Shown: positions 24,406 to 34,611, counted from the first letter of the stretch. The stretch is 64,000 nt of DNA from Thermococcus gorgonarius (GCF_002214385.1 NZ_CP014855.1:62001-126000), one strand, 5' to 3'. Numbers and translations: made by a program. Notes: generated by a model from the sequence alone, not told the origin.

Positions 24406-25986
24406 ATGGTTCACTGGGCGGATTACATGGCCGAGAAGATAATCCGGGAAAGGGGCGACAAGGAGGAGTACGTCGTCGAGAGTGGCATTACTCCGAGCGG
24501 TTACGTTCACATAGGCAATTTTAGGGAGTTCTTCACGGCTTACATAGTCGGCCACGCCCTCAGGGACAGGGGGAAGAAGGTTCGTCACATCCACATGTGG
24601 GACGACTACGACCGCTTCAGGAAGGTCCCGAAGAACGTTCCACCGGAGTGGAAGGAACACTTGACGAAGCCCGTCAGCGAGGTTCCCGACCCTTGGGGAT
24701 GTCACAAGAGCTATGCAGATCACTTCATGGAGAAGTTCGAGGAGGAAGTGAGAAAGCTCGGCATAGAGGTTGATTTCCTCCACGCAAGGGAGCTTTACAA
24801 GAGCGGTGAGTACGCGGAGAAGGTGAAGCTTGCCCTTCAAAAGCGCGATGAGATAAAGGCAATCCTCGACAAGTACCGCGAGAGGGCCAAACAGCCTCCC
24901 CTTGAGAAGGACTGGCAGCCGGTTATGATCTACTGTCCGCACTGCAGGAAGGAGGCCCAGTTTATTTCGTGGGACGGCGAATGGAAGGTTAAATACCGTT
25001 GCGAGCACTGCGGCAGGGAAGGCGAGACCGACATAAGGGAGGGTAACGTTAAGCTCCGCTGGCGCGTTGACTGGCCGATGCGATGGGCGCACTTCAAGGT
25101 TGACTTCGAGCCAGCTGGAAAGGACCACTTAGCCGCTGGAAGCTCCTACGATACCGGCAAGGAAATATCTGAGAAGGTCTTCGGCTGGAAGGCCCCTATG
25201 ACCCTCATGTACGAGTTCGTTGGAATCAAGGGGCAGAAGGGCAAGATGAGCGGTTCAAAGGGCAACGTTATCCTCCTCAGCGACCTCTACGAGGTTCTTG
25301 AACCCGGGATAATCCGCTTCATCTACGCGAAGGCGAGGCCCAACAAAGAACTGAAGATTGATCTCGGTTTGGGCCTTCTCAACCTCTACGACGAGTTCGA
25401 CAAGGTCGAAAGGATATACTTCGGCCTTGAGCACGCCAAGAACAAAGAAGAGGAAGAGGAACTCAAGAGAACCTATGAGCTTTCCATGCCAAAGGTTCCC
25501 GAAAGGCTTACGGCTCAAGCCCCGTTCCGCTTCCTTGTTACGCTCGTCCAGATGCCCCACCTCGACGAGGATGGCATAATCCGCGTTCTTCAGGAGCAGG
25601 GTCACGTTCCCGAAGAGCTCACCGATGAAGACATTGAGAGAATCAAGCTCCGCATTAGGTTGGCCAAGAACTGGGTCGAAAAGTACGCTCCCGATGATGT
25701 CAAGTTCAGCCTGCTTGAAAGACCACCCGAGATTGAGCTCGAGCCGGAAATCAGGGAGGCAATGCTCGAAGTGGCTGAGTGGCTGGAAAGGCACGAGAAG
25801 TTCACCGTTGATGAGCTCAACAACGTTATCTTCGATGCCGCCAAGAAGCGCGGAATCCCGAGCAAGAAGTGGTTTAAGGCACTCTACAACGTCTTCATCG
25901 GCAAGGACCGCGGGCCGAGGCTTGCCCCATTCTTGGCTTCACTCGACAGGGAGTTCGTTGTGAGAAGGCTTCGCCTCGAGGCCTGA
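24406..25986 (+). CDS. lysS: Lysyl-tRNA synthetase, class I
   Basis: This is the archaeal class I LysRS that charges tRNA-Lys. From ATG 24406 it has 526 residues. The class I signature is HIGN in [12 protein letters not shown], the second is KMSGSKGN near residue 280, and CPHC with CEHC form a zinc site around residues 175-205. The in-frame GTG codons at 24397 and 24400 form the GGTGGTGA ribosome binding site, which fixes the start. Its last 48 bp are overlapped by the convergent methyltransferase gene. Confidence 0.97.
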   Translation: MVHWADYMAEKIIRERGDKEEYVVESGITPSGYVHIGNFREFFTAYIVGHALRDRGKKVRHIHMWDDYDRFRKVPKNVPPEWKEHLTKPVSEVPDPWGCHKSYADHFMEKFEEEVRKLGIEVDFLHARELYKSGEYAEKVKLALQKRDEIKAILDKYRERAKQPPLEKDWQPVMIYCPHCRKEAQFISWDGEWKVKYRCEHCGREGETDIREGNVKLRWRVDWPMRWAHFKVDFEPAGKDHLAAGSSYDTGKEISEKVFGWKAPMTLMYEFVGIKGQKGKMSGSKGNVILLSDLYEVLEPGIIRFIYAKARPNKELKIDLGLGLLNLYDEFDKVERIYFGLEHAKNKEEEEELKRTYELSMPKVPERLTAQAPFRFLVTLVQMPHLDEDGIIRVLQEQGHVPEELTDEDIERIKLRIRLAKNWVEKYAPDDVKFSLLERPPEIELEPEIREAMLEVAEWLERHEKFTVDELNNVIFDAAKKRGIPSKKWFKALYNVFIGKDRGPRLAPFLASLDREFVVRRLRLEA

Positions 25987-26673
25987 TTTACTTTTTGGAA
26001 TGTAGATCTGGAAGTAGCTGTGCTCGTTTATTTTTTCACTGTGTATTTCTTTGAAATATAGCTTCGCCAGCAACTCGACTGCAGTTTTGCCCCATATGTT
26101 AAAGCGGACCCTGAACGTGTCTTCCTCGCTCTGGAACTCTATCACAACGGTTTTTTCGTCCTTATCTATCAAGACCCTGCTTATCCAGTATTCCGCACCA
26201 ACAACCTGGCCGTTCATGAGAACCGGAAGGAGCTCCCTTAAATCCGTGAACTGCAGAATAAACCTTCCCCCTGGTTTCAGTACTCTGGCTATCTCCCTGA
26301 ATATCTGGTTTAGCTCCTTCGGCTCAAAATGAACGAGGCTGTCGATGAAAAGGACGTAGTCAAAGCTGTTTTCTCTGAAGGGGAGGTTTTTAGCATCTCC
26401 CTCCACGAATTCTACCTTTGAGCGCTTGTCCCTCGCGAACTCTCTAGCCTTTCTGATCATCGAAGGACTGTAGTCCAGCCCAACAACTTCGAAGCCAAGA
26501 TCCTCCAGCAGGAAGGAGAATCCGCCAACCCCACAGGCCAGGTCAAGAACCTTCCCCCTCTCGGGCATGTGCTTGAGGAGGAGTGGCTCCAGAGTCTCCA
26601 GCCTCTTCTTGTACTCTTCGGAATAGATGTCACTATAGGCCTTGAAGACCTCGTAGTACTTCTCGAAGGACAT
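25939..26673 (-). CDS. SAM-dependent methyltransferase
   Basis: A 244-residue class I methyltransferase with motif [17 protein letters not shown], the acidic end of beta 2 in [10 protein letters not shown], the adenine loop EGDAKNLPF and motif [13 protein letters not shown]. The substrate is unknown; the general pattern is close to UbiE/MenG-like and small-molecule enzymes. A TATA box (AAATATTTAAGG on the minus strand) and GAGGAGAA precede ATG 26673. The last 16 codons are encoded opposite the end of lysS, an unusually deep convergent overlap. Confidence 0.88.
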   Translation of the reverse strand: MSFEKYYEVFKAYSDIYSEEYKKRLETLEPLLLKHMPERGKVLDLACGVGGFSFLLEDLGFEVVGLDYSPSMIRKAREFARDKRSKVEFVEGDAKNLPFRENSFDYVLFIDSLVHFEPKELNQIFREIARVLKPGGRFILQFTDLRELLPVLMNGQVVGAEYWISRVLIDKDEKTVVIEFQSEEDTFRVRFNIWGKTAVELLAKLYFKEIHSEKINEHSYFQIYIPKSKSGLEAKPSHNELPVE

Positions 26674-26925
26674 ATTCTTTGATTCTCCTCACACCTTAAA
26701 TATTTGTCCATCTCTATTCCCGGTATTGGGGCTCCGTTGAGGGGAGCTTAACACTCTCGAAAGACATGGCTGGTGTCTGAACGTTTTAGCTCGAAAGAAC
26801 GCTTTGGTTCTATCTTTGACTGGGTAAAACTGAATGGGAATGATCTTCGAAGAGCTAATACTCTGGGCGAATTTTTTTGAGCTTAGGTTTTTATTTCTCA
26901 CCTCCAATCTTCTCCGGTGGTGCTC
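26674..26925. other. Intergenic region between divergent genes
   Basis: About 250 bp between the methyltransferase and iorB starts. It holds the promoter of each gene (minus-strand TATA near 26698, plus-strand GGTTTTTATTTC near 26886). Between them are two weak 5-bp hairpins and no convincing ORF, tRNA or C/D box RNA. Confidence 0.5.
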
Positions 26926-27510
26926 ATGGAGTTCAATCTCATAATAACCGGCGTCGGTGGTCAGGGTGGATTGACACTCTCGAGGATAATCGGGAACGCT
27001 GCTATGGTTGAAAGTTACAACGTCAGAATCGGCGAGACCCTTGGAATGAGCCAGCGCTACGGTAGTGTTCTCAGCTACCTTCGCTTCGGCGAAGAAGTTT
27101 ATTCTCCCCTAATCGAGGAGGGTGAAGCCGATTTAATGCTTGCACTCGAGCCTGCTGAGGCCTTGAGAAACGCGCGCTTCCTCTCAAAGAAGAGCGTTGC
27201 CATAATCAATGCCTACCCGATTCACACGGCAACTACTTTGGTCGGCAAAGAAAAGTACCCAGAGCTCGATGAGATAAGGGAGGCCATTGAAAGAATCTGC
27301 CCGGTTCATATGGCCAACTTCCAGCGCGAGGCGGACAAGATAAACCCGAGAACGCTTGGCGTTCTGATGCTCGGCTACGCCTACGGCAAGGGGCTAATCC
27401 CCCTCAAGCGCGAATCCCTGACCGAGGGCATAAAGCTCACCCTCCGCGAGAAGCTCTGGGAGATGAACTTCAAGGCCTTTGAGCGCGGCGAGGAACTGGC
27501 TAAGGAGTGA
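26926..27510 (+). CDS. iorB: Indolepyruvate ferredoxin oxidoreductase beta subunit (orphan)
   Basis: The 194-residue protein belongs to the gamma-type pyruvate/ketoisovalerate oxidoreductase family. IITGVGGQGGLTLSRIIG is the signature loop, followed by GETLGMSQRYGSV and the acidic EADLMLALEPAEALR. With its alpha subunit IorB oxidises arylpyruvates from aromatic amino acids to acyl-CoA and reduces ferredoxin. No iorA lies beside it here: the left neighbour is a divergent methyltransferase and the right one a convergent MFS gene. It could be a paralogue serving another 2-oxoacid oxidoreductase. ATG 26926 follows GGTGG; the upstream GTGs belong to the site. Confidence 0.85.
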   Translation: MEFNLIITGVGGQGGLTLSRIIGNAAMVESYNVRIGETLGMSQRYGSVLSYLRFGEEVYSPLIEEGEADLMLALEPAEALRNARFLSKKSVAIINAYPIHTATTLVGKEKYPELDEIREAIERICPVHMANFQREADKINPRTLGVLMLGYAYGKGLIPLKRESLTEGIKLTLREKLWEMNFKAFERGEELAKE

Positions 27511-27521
27511 GCTTTTCTTTT

Positions 27522-28688
27522 CTACTCATTGTGCTTGATGAAGAAGGCGTAGAAGATGGCCGTCGCCACTGCGTAGAGGAGCGCGGTGGCGTAGAACGGG
27601 TAGGCCAAGGAAACCGCGAAGAGCATCCCGCCGAGGGAGTTGCCAACCCCTCGCATGAAGGTCGAGAATGCCTGCTGGATTCCGTTGGCTGTCGCCTTCT
27701 CCTCCGTCCTGAAGAACCCCATCATGAAGGAGCTGTTTATGGGCCAGATTATGTTCATGAGTATGGCCCTGAGGACGTAAACTGCCCCCGCCAGGACGAA
27801 GGTCTCTATTGAGGGGAAAATTGCAAAGAGGAAGGTTGCCGCCCCCTGAAAGAGGGTTATAACCTTCACCGGCCCGTATTTCCTGACGAGTTCTGGAAGG
27901 CCAAAGGAGCCGAGTCCCATGGCCAATTGCTGGAAGAAGAAAATCCCGCTTATTGCCTGTAAGGTCTCCCCAAAGCGTAGCTTGAAGTAAAGGCTCATGA
28001 AGGGTATCGTTATCCCCGCGCCAAGGCCTATGAGGGCACTCGGGAGGGAGAACTTGAGGATTTTGAGGACGAGACCTCTGTTCCACCTTATTTTCTTCTC
28101 CCTGACTTCCACGTCCCTCACGATTAGCAGGGCCGGAATGACGAAGAGGAACTGGAGGAGCGAGAGGGAAAACGTTATCCTGTAGGCCGTTTCTTCAGCA
28201 AGCGACAGTCCCGTCAGGTATCCCGGGAGGAAGCCGGCCAGAAGGACACCCAGGGAGTTGAATAAGGTTCCCAGGCCGAAGCTTTTCGAAAAGGCCTCGT
28301 GTCTCCTCTCGTCCGGGACGAGCTCGCTCAGGTAGGCGTTGTAGTTCGGTTGCCTTAGTCCCATGTTTACCCCGACGAGCACGAATCCAAGGAAAAGAAC
28401 GACAGCGTTTATCGCCAGCACCTGGAGAAGCCTTCCGGCGAGACCCAAAAACGCGCTCAGGAGGAGGCTTTTTCTGTAGCCGAGGCGCAAAGATATCGGC
28501 CCTGCCAGGAGGAAGAAGAGCCCGCCGACAATAGTCTGGGCCGAGAAAAATGCCCCCATGGCCTTCATGTCGTAGCCGAGGGCATTCAAATAGAACGGCA
28601 TGATGAAGAAGGAGAACCACATGAAGGTCTGGCCTAATGCATTTGCCCCTATGAGTATCCTTGCATCCCTGCCGTACTCGGAGAGCAT
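27522..28688 (-). CDS. MFS transporter
   Basis: The 388-residue protein has about twelve membrane segments and major facilitator motifs, for example LRLGYRKSLLLSAFLGLAGR in the loop between helices 2 and 3. Substrate is unknown; the sequence resembles drug/sugar exporters of the DHA type. It starts 2 bp after the HIT gene stop, so the two are one transcription unit. Convergent with iorB, 11 bp apart. Confidence 0.86.
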   Translation of the reverse strand: MLSEYGRDARILIGANALGQTFMWFSFFIMPFYLNALGYDMKAMGAFFSAQTIVGGLFFLLAGPISLRLGYRKSLLLSAFLGLAGRLLQVLAINAVVLFLGFVLVGVNMGLRQPNYNAYLSELVPDERRHEAFSKSFGLGTLFNSLGVLLAGFLPGYLTGLSLAEETAYRITFSLSLLQFLFVIPALLIVRDVEVREKKIRWNRGLVLKILKFSLPSALIGLGAGITIPFMSLYFKLRFGETLQAISGIFFFQQLAMGLGSFGLPELVRKYGPVKVITLFQGAATFLFAIFPSIETFVLAGAVYVLRAILMNIIWPINSSFMMGFFRTEEKATANGIQQAFSTFMRGVGNSLGGMLFAVSLAYPFYATALLYAVATAIFYAFFIKHNE

Positions 28689-28690
28689 GG

Positions 28691-29164
28691 TTAAACGTCT
28701 CTCATAGCGTTTATAAGCTTATCGAAATGGTGTTTTAGCTTCTGGATCTCATTGCCGTTTAATCTGTTCCTTTCCCACCTTTCCTTCATGCTAAGGTTCT
28801 CGTCCTCAAGATCGAGAACGGCCTTTCTGACGCCTCCTCTCGGACTTTTGCAGTCCCCTTTCCATCTGGGAATAACGTGGACATGGAGGTGCGGAACCGT
28901 CTGGCCGGCGGCCTCTCCTAGGTTTATCCCGACGTTGAAACCATCTGGTTTAAGACTATCTTTAAGGGCTTTCATTGCCAGTTCTATTCCCCTGAGAAGC
29001 GCTTCTTTTTCTTCCCATCTGATCTCGTCCCAGCTCTCCACGTGCCGCTTTGGAACTACTAACAGGTGTCCCCTGCTGGCAGGATAGCCGTCGAGTAGGA
29101 TCCTTACCAGCTTCCCTTCGTACAGGACACTTCCTCTATCCGGGTTGCAGAACGGACACTTCAT
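28691..29164 (-). CDS. HIT family nucleotide hydrolase
   Basis: A 157-residue histidine-triad protein. TVPHLHVHVIPRWKGD carries the HxHxH triad, the middle His attacking the alpha phosphate of AMP-conjugated substrates; GHLLVVPKRHVESWDEI and the N-terminal CPFCNP are also family marks (the Cys pair may bind zinc). Members hydrolyse Ap4A or AMP-lysine type adducts. ATG 29164 follows GGAGGTGGTGAA. The downstream MFS gene is cotranscribed. Confidence 0.92.
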   Translation of the reverse strand: MKCPFCNPDRGSVLYEGKLVRILLDGYPASRGHLLVVPKRHVESWDEIRWEEKEALLRGIELAMKALKDSLKPDGFNVGINLGEAAGQTVPHLHVHVIPRWKGDCKSPRGGVRKAVLDLEDENLSMKERWERNRLNGNEIQKLKHHFDKLINAMRDV

Positions 29165-29222
29165 TTCACCACCTCCAAACCCTTAAAACTCCTTACCGTT
29201 AATTCATTTTTGGGTGGGAAAA

Positions 29223-29450
29223 ATGGTTGAGCTTGAGACCATGCAGAGGGAATACCGAAAGCTCATGCTTTCGGGTCTGTTGATACTCCTGGTGGCCTTT
29301 GCCCTTTTGATATTTGCGCCATTTGGCAGGCTCTCACTGCTGATCGGACTGGTGCTCTTTCCTGTAGCGTTGGTTCCCCTTGAGCTGGCGAGAAGAACTG
29401 CTCATAGAATGGCCCTGCTGGCCCTCAGTGAAGGTGATGGAAAAGCTTAA
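29223..29450 (+). CDS. Small two-helix membrane protein
   Basis: 75 residues with a charged N-terminus (VELETMQREYRKLM), two hydrophobic segments (LLILLVAFALLIFAPFG and LSLLIGLVLFPVALVPLEL) and a basic turn between helix and tail. No known domain. ATG 29223 lies 4 bp after GGTGGG; the GTG at 29214 is part of that site. It may be the first gene before psmA, though 63 bp and a fresh ribosome binding site separate them. Confidence 0.7.
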   Translation: MVELETMQREYRKLMLSGLLILLVAFALLIFAPFGRLSLLIGLVLFPVALVPLELARRTAHRMALLALSEGDGKA

Positions 29451-29513
29451 TTACACTTTGCGGTGAAATCGTTTGGGTTAAAAAAGAAAAGATAGATGAT
29501 GAGGTGATGAGGC

Positions 29514-30296
29514 ATGGCGTTTGTACCACCACAGGCTGGCTACGACAGGGCGATCACGGTTTTTAGTCCCGATGGAAGGCTCTTCCAGGTGAACTATGCA
29601 AGGGAGGCAGTGAAGAGGGGAGCAACCGCTGTCGGCGTCAAGTGGAAGGAGGGCGTTGTCCTGGCCGTCGAGAAGAGGATAACCAGCAGGCTCATCGAGC
29701 CCAGCAGTTACGAGAAGATCTTCCAGATAGACGACCACATAGCGGCGGCGCCAAGCGGTATAATAGCTGACGCTAGAGTTCTCGTGGACAGGGCCAGGCT
29801 GGAGGCTCAAATCTACCGCCTCACATACGGCGAACCGGTTCCGCTCACCGTTCTGGTGAAGAAGATCTGCGATCTAAAGCAGGCCCACACCCAGTACGGG
29901 GGAGTTAGACCATTCGGTGCGGCTCTGCTCATGGCAGGCGTCAATGAGAAGCCTGAACTCTACGAAACCGACCCGAGTGGAGCCTACTTCGAGTGGAAGG
30001 CAGTTGCCATAGGCAGCGGAAGAAACGTTGCCATGGCAATCTTCGAGGAGCACTACAGCGATGATATCGACATGGAGGGGGCAATAAAGCTGGCCATACT
30101 GGCTTTGGCAAAGACCCTCGAGGAGCCCAGTGCAGAAGGAATAGAGGTTGCCTACATCACCACCGCGGACAAGCTGTGGAAGAAACTATCAAAGGAAGAA
30201 GTCGAGAAGTATCTCTCCGAGATCCTGGAAGAGATCAAGGAAGAAGAGGTCGAGGAAAAGGAAGAGGACTACTCCGAACTCGACCAGAACTACTGA
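29514..30296 (+). CDS. psmA: Proteasome alpha subunit
   Basis: Alpha subunits form the outer gate rings of the 20S proteasome and dock the PAN ATPase. The 260-residue protein begins with the gate segment [21 protein letters not shown] and has no N-terminal Thr nucleophile. The lysine in pocket-forming [16 protein letters not shown] is present. The C-terminus is strongly acidic ([17 protein letters not shown]). It starts the psmA-sbds-rrp4-rrp41-rrp42 superoperon that links protein and RNA degradation in euryarchaea. GAGGTGATGAGGC precedes the ATG. Confidence 0.97.
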   Translation: MAFVPPQAGYDRAITVFSPDGRLFQVNYAREAVKRGATAVGVKWKEGVVLAVEKRITSRLIEPSSYEKIFQIDDHIAAAPSGIIADARVLVDRARLEAQIYRLTYGEPVPLTVLVKKICDLKQAHTQYGGVRPFGAALLMAGVNEKPELYETDPSGAYFEWKAVAIGSGRNVAMAIFEEHYSDDIDMEGAIKLAILALAKTLEEPSAEGIEVAYITTADKLWKKLSKEEVEKYLSEILEEIKEEEVEEKEEDYSELDQNY

Positions 30297-30307
30297 GGTG
30301 ACGGGCG

Positions 30308-31018
30308 ATGCCCATAAGTGTTGATAAAGCCGTCATCGCCCGTCTTAAAACTCACGGCGAGACCTTCGAGATACTCGTTGATCCATATCTGGCCAGGGAC
30401 TTCAAGGAGGGCAAGGACGTTCCCATTGAAGAGATCCTCGCCACTCCCTACGTTTTCAAGGACGCTCACAAGGGTGACAAAGCGAGCGAGCATGAGATGG
30501 AGAAGATCTTCGGAACGAGCGATCCCTACGAGGTCGCTAAGATAATACTCCGTAAGGGTGAGGTTCAGCTGACGGCCGAGCAGAGGAGGCAGATGCTGGA
30601 AGACAAGAAGAGGTACATAGCAACCATAATTCACAGGCACGCCGTCGATCCTAGAACTGGCTATCCTCATCCGGTAGACAGAATCCTCAGGGCCATGGAG
30701 GAAGCAGGGGTTCACATTGACATATTCAAGGATGCCGAGGCACAGGTTCCGGCAGTGATCAAGGCAATAAGACCACTCCTTCCGATAAAGCTTGAGGTGA
30801 AGGTTATAGCGGTCAAGATACCGAGTGACTACGTTGGAAAGGCCTACGGCGAAGTTAGGAAGTTTGGGACGATAAAGCGCGAAGAATGGAGCAGTGATGG
30901 CTCTTGGATGTTCGTGATAGAGATTCCTGGAGGAGTTGAGGAGGAGTTTTATGAAAAACTCAACGCCCTCACCAAGGGCGAAGCTTTAACTAAACTGTTA
31001 GAGAGGAAGGGACTATGA
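30308..31018 (+). CDS. sbds: SBDS ribosome maturation protein
   Basis: The 236-residue archaeal SBDS orthologue helps release anti-association factors from the large ribosomal subunit. The N-terminal FYSH domain is recognisable by [18 protein letters not shown] and [15 protein letters not shown], then come the helical domain ([23 protein letters not shown]) and the C-terminal ferredoxin-like domain. It follows psmA by 11 bp and overlaps rrp4 by 4 bp. Confidence 0.97.
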   Translation: MPISVDKAVIARLKTHGETFEILVDPYLARDFKEGKDVPIEEILATPYVFKDAHKGDKASEHEMEKIFGTSDPYEVAKIILRKGEVQLTAEQRRQMLEDKKRYIATIIHRHAVDPRTGYPHPVDRILRAMEEAGVHIDIFKDAEAQVPAVIKAIRPLLPIKLEVKVIAVKIPSDYVGKAYGEVRKFGTIKREEWSSDGSWMFVIEIPGGVEEEFYEKLNALTKGEALTKLLERKGL

Positions 31019-31779
31019 GGAGAGTTTTTGTAAAACCAAGGGAATTGGTTGTTCCTGGAACTCTGCTTGCGCAGGGACCCTTCCAGGCAGGTAGAGGAAC
31101 GTTCAGGGAAGGCAACAGGATATACTCAACAGTTGTGGGGCTCGTTGAGATCAGGGGCGATACAATAAGGGTTATCCCTCTGGAGGGCCCCTACATACCT
31201 GAGGTCGGAGACAACGTTCTTGGAAAGATCGTTGACGTGAAGTTCTCCAGCTGGACAGTGGACATAGGCGCTCCGTACCAGGCAACTCTCCGCGTCCAGG
31301 ACGCGGTGGAAGAGAGGATAGATCTGCTGAAGACGGACCTTAGGAAGATATTCGACATCGGGGACATAATCTACGCCAAGGTTAAGGCGTTCAATGAGGT
31401 GAACCAGATCGACCTGACCACTAAGGGAATGCCATTCAACGGCGGTCCGCTTAGGGGAGGTCAGCTGGTAACGATAACCTCCTCTAAAGTGCCCAGGGTA
31501 ATCGGAAAGGGTGGCTCGATGATAAACATGATCAAAAAACTCACCGGAACGAGGATAATAGTTGGCCAGAATGGCTGGGTATGGGTAAGCGGAAAGAACA
31601 GGGAACTGGAAAAGCTGGCTGTAGAGGCGATACTCAAAGTGAACAGGGAAAGTCACACCAGGGGATTAACCGACAGGGTCAAGGAGTTTCTCCTCTCCCG
31701 GCTTCAGGATCTCAAGGAGAGGGGGGTAATAGACGAGATCCCCGATCTTGATGAAACGGAGGGTGGTGAAGGGCAATGA
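31015..31779 (+). CDS. rrp4: Exosome cap protein Rrp4
   Basis: Rrp4 forms the RNA-binding cap of the archaeal exosome. The 254-residue protein has an N-terminal domain, an S1 barrel ([20 protein letters not shown] onward, about residues 65-135) and a KH domain with [20 protein letters not shown], whose GxxG loop is GKGG. It gives the Rrp41-Rrp42 ring affinity for RNA, especially A-rich tails. ATGA overlaps tie it to sbds and rrp41. Confidence 0.97.
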   Translation: MRRVFVKPRELVVPGTLLAQGPFQAGRGTFREGNRIYSTVVGLVEIRGDTIRVIPLEGPYIPEVGDNVLGKIVDVKFSSWTVDIGAPYQATLRVQDAVEERIDLLKTDLRKIFDIGDIIYAKVKAFNEVNQIDLTTKGMPFNGGPLRGGQLVTITSSKVPRVIGKGGSMINMIKKLTGTRIIVGQNGWVWVSGKNRELEKLAVEAILKVNRESHTRGLTDRVKEFLLSRLQDLKERGVIDEIPDLDETEGGEGQ

Positions 31780-32525
31780 TGGGTAGGCCAGAGGGATTAA
31801 AGCTCATCGATGAGAACGGAAGGAGAATAGACGGTAGGAAGAAGTACGAACTCAGGAAAATTCATATGGAAGTAGGTGTTCTAAAAAACGCCGATGGTTC
31901 GGCTTACATTGAATGGGGGAAGAACAAAATCCTAGCTGCCGTTTACGGTCCAAGGGAAATTCATCCAAAGCACCTCCAGAGACCTGAAACAGCTGTTCTG
32001 AGGGTTCGTTACAATATGGCTCCCTTCAGCGTTGAGGAGAGAAAGAAGCCCGGTCCTGACAGGAGAAGCGTCGAGATAAGCAAGGTCATCCGCGGTGCAC
32101 TCGAACCAGCCCTAATACTCGAGATGTTCCCCCGGACTGTTATAGACGTTTTCATTGAAGTTCTTCAAGCCGATGCCGGAACTAGAGTGGCCGGAATAAC
32201 CGCGGCTTCCCTTGCCTTGGCCGACGCTGGAATACCCATGCGCGACCTCGTAGCAGCTTGTGCCGCAGGAAAAATAGACGGCGAGATAGTCCTTGATCTG
32301 AACAAGGAGGAGGACAACTACGGAGAGGCCGACGTTCCTGTGGCCATAATGCCCATGAAGAACGACATAACCCTGCTTCAGATGGATGGGTACTTAACCA
32401 GAGACGAGTTCATCGAGGCAGTTAGGCTCGCAATAAAGGGTGCGAAGGCCGTTTATCAGAAACAAAGGGAGGCTTTGAAGGAGAAGTACCTCAAGATCTC
32501 CGAGGAGGTGGGTGACAATGAGTGA
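31776..32525 (+). CDS. rrp41: Exosome catalytic subunit Rrp41
   Basis: This RNase PH-like subunit carries the exosome active site for phosphorolytic 3'-to-5' decay and for tailing. Of 249 residues, [14 protein letters not shown] opens the fold; [22 protein letters not shown] has the RNA-binding arginines, GTRVAG the phosphate site, and [10 protein letters not shown] the catalytic Asp pair. It alternates with Rrp42 in the hexameric ring. The start codon overlaps rrp4; a second ATG follows immediately. Confidence 0.97.
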   Translation: MMGRPEGLKLIDENGRRIDGRKKYELRKIHMEVGVLKNADGSAYIEWGKNKILAAVYGPREIHPKHLQRPETAVLRVRYNMAPFSVEERKKPGPDRRSVEISKVIRGALEPALILEMFPRTVIDVFIEVLQADAGTRVAGITAASLALADAGIPMRDLVAACAAGKIDGEIVLDLNKEEDNYGEADVPVAIMPMKNDITLLQMDGYLTRDEFIEAVRLAIKGAKAVYQKQREALKEKYLKISEEVGDNE

Positions 32526-33348
32526 CGTTGAAATAATGGCCGGCATCATGCGCGACAGGATACTCAGTCTGCTCAAAGACGGAAAAAGACTCGATGGCAG
32601 GGGTTTTGAAGACTACCGGAACATAGAGATCCAGACCGGTGTCATTGAAAAGGCAGAGGGCTCTGCATTAGTTAAGCTTGGAGACACAATGGTGCTCGTT
32701 GGCGTTAAGGTCGACTTTGGGGAGCCCTTCCCGGATCTGCCCGAGAGGGGAGTAATGACGACTAACGTAGAGCTTGTTCCACTCGCTTCACCGACCTTTG
32801 AGCCGGGCCCTCCAGATGAGAGGGCAATCGAGCTGGCCCGCGTTGTGGACAGGGGAATAAGGGAGAGCAACGCCGTTGACCTCGACAAGCTGGTTATAGT
32901 GCCTGGAAAGCTCGTTTACGTCCTCTTCATCGATGTTCACGTCCTCGACCACGACGGAAACTTAATCGACGCAACAGGATTGGCGGCGATGGCTGCCCTA
33001 ATGACCACCAGAATTCCCAAGGTTCAGTATAACGAGGAAACAGGAGAGCTGATAAAGCTGGACGAGTTTGAGCCTCTGCCGATTAATCACGTCCCAATTC
33101 CCGTGACCTTCGCCAAGATCGGCTCTTCAATAGTTGTTGATCCCAACCTGGACGAGGAGACCGTCATGGACAGCAGGCTGACTATAACGACTGACGAGAC
33201 CGGTCACATCTCCGCCGTTCAGAAGGGAGAAGGCGGTGCCTTTAAGCTTGAAGAGGTCATGTACGCTGTTGATACCGCCCTCAAGAAGGCCTCAGAAATT
33301 CGTGAAATCCTGCTCAATGTCACGGGGTTCGAGCTCCCCCAGGCGTGA
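32518..33348 (+). CDS. rrp42: Exosome non-catalytic subunit Rrp42
   Basis: The 276-residue RNase PH-like protein completes the exosome ring and helps bind RNA, but lacks the catalytic aspartates of Rrp41. Characteristic are [39 protein letters not shown], and [19 protein letters not shown] 32518 follows GGAGGTGGGTGA and overlaps the end of rrp41 by 8 bp; the in-frame GTG 32512 belongs to the ribosome binding site. It ends the superoperon; sepF has its own promoter 40 bp on. Confidence 0.97.
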   Translation: MSDVEIMAGIMRDRILSLLKDGKRLDGRGFEDYRNIEIQTGVIEKAEGSALVKLGDTMVLVGVKVDFGEPFPDLPERGVMTTNVELVPLASPTFEPGPPDERAIELARVVDRGIRESNAVDLDKLVIVPGKLVYVLFIDVHVLDHDGNLIDATGLAAMAALMTTRIPKVQYNEETGELIKLDEFEPLPINHVPIPVTFAKIGSSIVVDPNLDEETVMDSRLTITTDETGHISAVQKGEGGAFKLEEVMYAVDTALKKASEIREILLNVTGFELPQA

Positions 33349-33378
33349 GCTCTTTTCTTTTTGCCGTTTCAAATGGGA

Positions 33379-33391
33379 AAGAAATATAAAC
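33379..33391 (+). promoter_or_regulatory. Promoter of sepF
   Basis: AAGAAATATAAACG is a plausible TATA box about 60 bp before ATG 33445, giving a leader of some 30 nt with GGGGTGAAAGCC. Confidence 0.5.
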
Positions 33392-33444
33392 GTTAACACT
33401 TAAAATGCTTTAGCTTTCATTATGATCAAGCTGGGGTGAAAGCC

Positions 33445-33867
33445 ATGGGCCTGTTTGACGGCATTTTAAAGAAGGAGAAGGATAAACCCAAGAGAACAGT
33501 TCCAGTTAAGGAGGTTTCCTCCTCGGCCAAGAAAAAGGAAGGATCCTCTCAGGTGCACCGGGAAGTAGACGTTATCCCCCTTGAGGAGGACGTCCTCGCC
33601 AGGGAGATCGTAAAGCCTCAGGTTAGGTACGTCAAGAAGGTTGTCGTAACCAGTTACTCTGACCTTGAAAAGATATCTGAGGAACTTCAGAACGGTAACC
33701 TCGTCCTTGTGGATCTAAGCCCCCTTGAGGTGAAGCCGGATATCCTGGAAAAGGTGGCCGAGCAGGTCAAGGGAATGACAACGGCTCTCGGTGGCCAGCT
33801 GGCAAAGATCTGCAAGAATGAAATAAGACTCTTACTAGTCCCGGAGGATATAAGATTCGTTAAGTGA
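33445..33867 (+). CDS. sepF: Archaeal SepF-like cell division protein
   Basis: Archaeal SepF anchors FtsZ to the membrane. In the 140-residue product MGLFDGILKKEK is the amphipathic membrane-targeting helix, followed by a flexible linker rich in Lys, Ser and Glu, and then the SepF core (VRYVKKVVVTSYSDLEKISEELQNGNLVLVDLSPLE and GGQLAKICKNEIRLLLVPEDIRF). Start ATG 33445 is fixed by the helix and the upstream GGGGTGAAAG. No ftsZ is in the window. Confidence 0.88.
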   Translation: MGLFDGILKKEKDKPKRTVPVKEVSSSAKKKEGSSQVHREVDVIPLEEDVLAREIVKPQVRYVKKVVVTSYSDLEKISEELQNGNLVLVDLSPLEVKPDILEKVAEQVKGMTTALGGQLAKICKNEIRLLLVPEDIRFVK

Positions 33868-33898
33868 TCCCAATTTCCGATTTTCCTTTATGGATACC

Positions 33899-33911
33899 AA
33901 TTATTTATAAA
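33899..33911 (+). promoter_or_regulatory. Promoter of the ZPR1 gene
   Basis: AATTATTTATAAA lies about 40 bp before ATG 33943, a strong TATA match in the 75-bp gap after sepF. Confidence 0.65.
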
Positions 33912-33942
33912 CTGGCTTTTGCTTCTTTTCTCGGTGGGCGAT

Positions 33943-34611
33943 ATGAGTGAGAAGAGTGAGAAGAAGGAGAAGGTTGAATTTCACGAGGAAGTGGGCGAGG
34001 TTCAGGTTATAAGACTTGGCGATTGCCCAGTCTGCGGTGGAAAAGGCACGCTCAAGGCTATTCAGCACATCCACGAGATTCCCTACTTTGGAAAGGTCAT
34101 GGAGAGCACTATAATCTGTGAAAAATGCGGCTACAGAAACGCCGACGTCATGATCCTCGAGGACAGACCGCCGAAGCTCTACACCGTCAGGGTCGAAAAC
34201 GATAGGGATCTCTTCACGCGTGTTGTCAGGAGTAAAAGCGGAACCATTGAGCTCGATGAGATCGGGGTTAAGATAGAACCGGGTCCGGCTGCGGAAGGAT
34301 TCATAACCAACGTTGAAGGCGTCCTTGAGCGGGTTAGAGAGACCCTCCTCATGGCCAGGGAATTCAGACTGCAGGAGGGAGACGAAGAAGCGGTTAAGAA
34401 GGCCGACGAGATACTGGAGTACATTCAGGACGTCAAAGACGGGAAAAAACCGCTAACAGTCAAAGTAATGGACCCCCTCGGAAACAGCGCTTTGATCGGC
34501 GAAAAGGTCAAGAGCCGGCTCCTCACGGAGGATGAGATACGCAAGCTCAGCCTTGGGCCTTACGTCCTCCTTCCTGAGCAAGAAGAGAAGACTTCGGAGA
34601 ATGAGGATTAG
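33943..34611 (+). CDS. ZPR1-type zinc finger protein
   Basis: The 222-residue protein is a single-copy archaeal ZPR1 module. The C4 zinc finger is CPVCGGKG with CEKCGYRN, enclosing the conserved HIHEIPYFGKVMES; the beta-barrel part has KLYTVRVENDRDLFTRVVRS and GPAAEGFITNVEGVLERV. Eukaryotic ZPR1 is a chaperone for elongation factor eEF1A; archaeal ZPR1 may do likewise for aEF1A. The ATG follows GGTGGGCGAT. The last 4 bp overlap the convergent DUF365 gene. Confidence 0.93.
   Translation: MSEKSEKKEKVEFHEEVGEVQVIRLGDCPVCGGKGTLKAIQHIHEIPYFGKVMESTIICEKCGYRNADVMILEDRPPKLYTVRVENDRDLFTRVVRSKSGTIELDEIGVKIEPGPAAEGFITNVEGVLERVRETLLMAREFRLQEGDEEAVKKADEILEYIQDVKDGKKPLTVKVMDPLGNSALIGEKVKSRLLTEDEIRKLSLGPYVLLPEQEEKTSENED

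Noticed and set aside
26689-26907. 72-codon minus-strand frame between the methyltransferase and iorB
   Set aside because: Its start overlaps the iorB promoter and its sequence looks random; it also overlaps the methyltransferase promoter.
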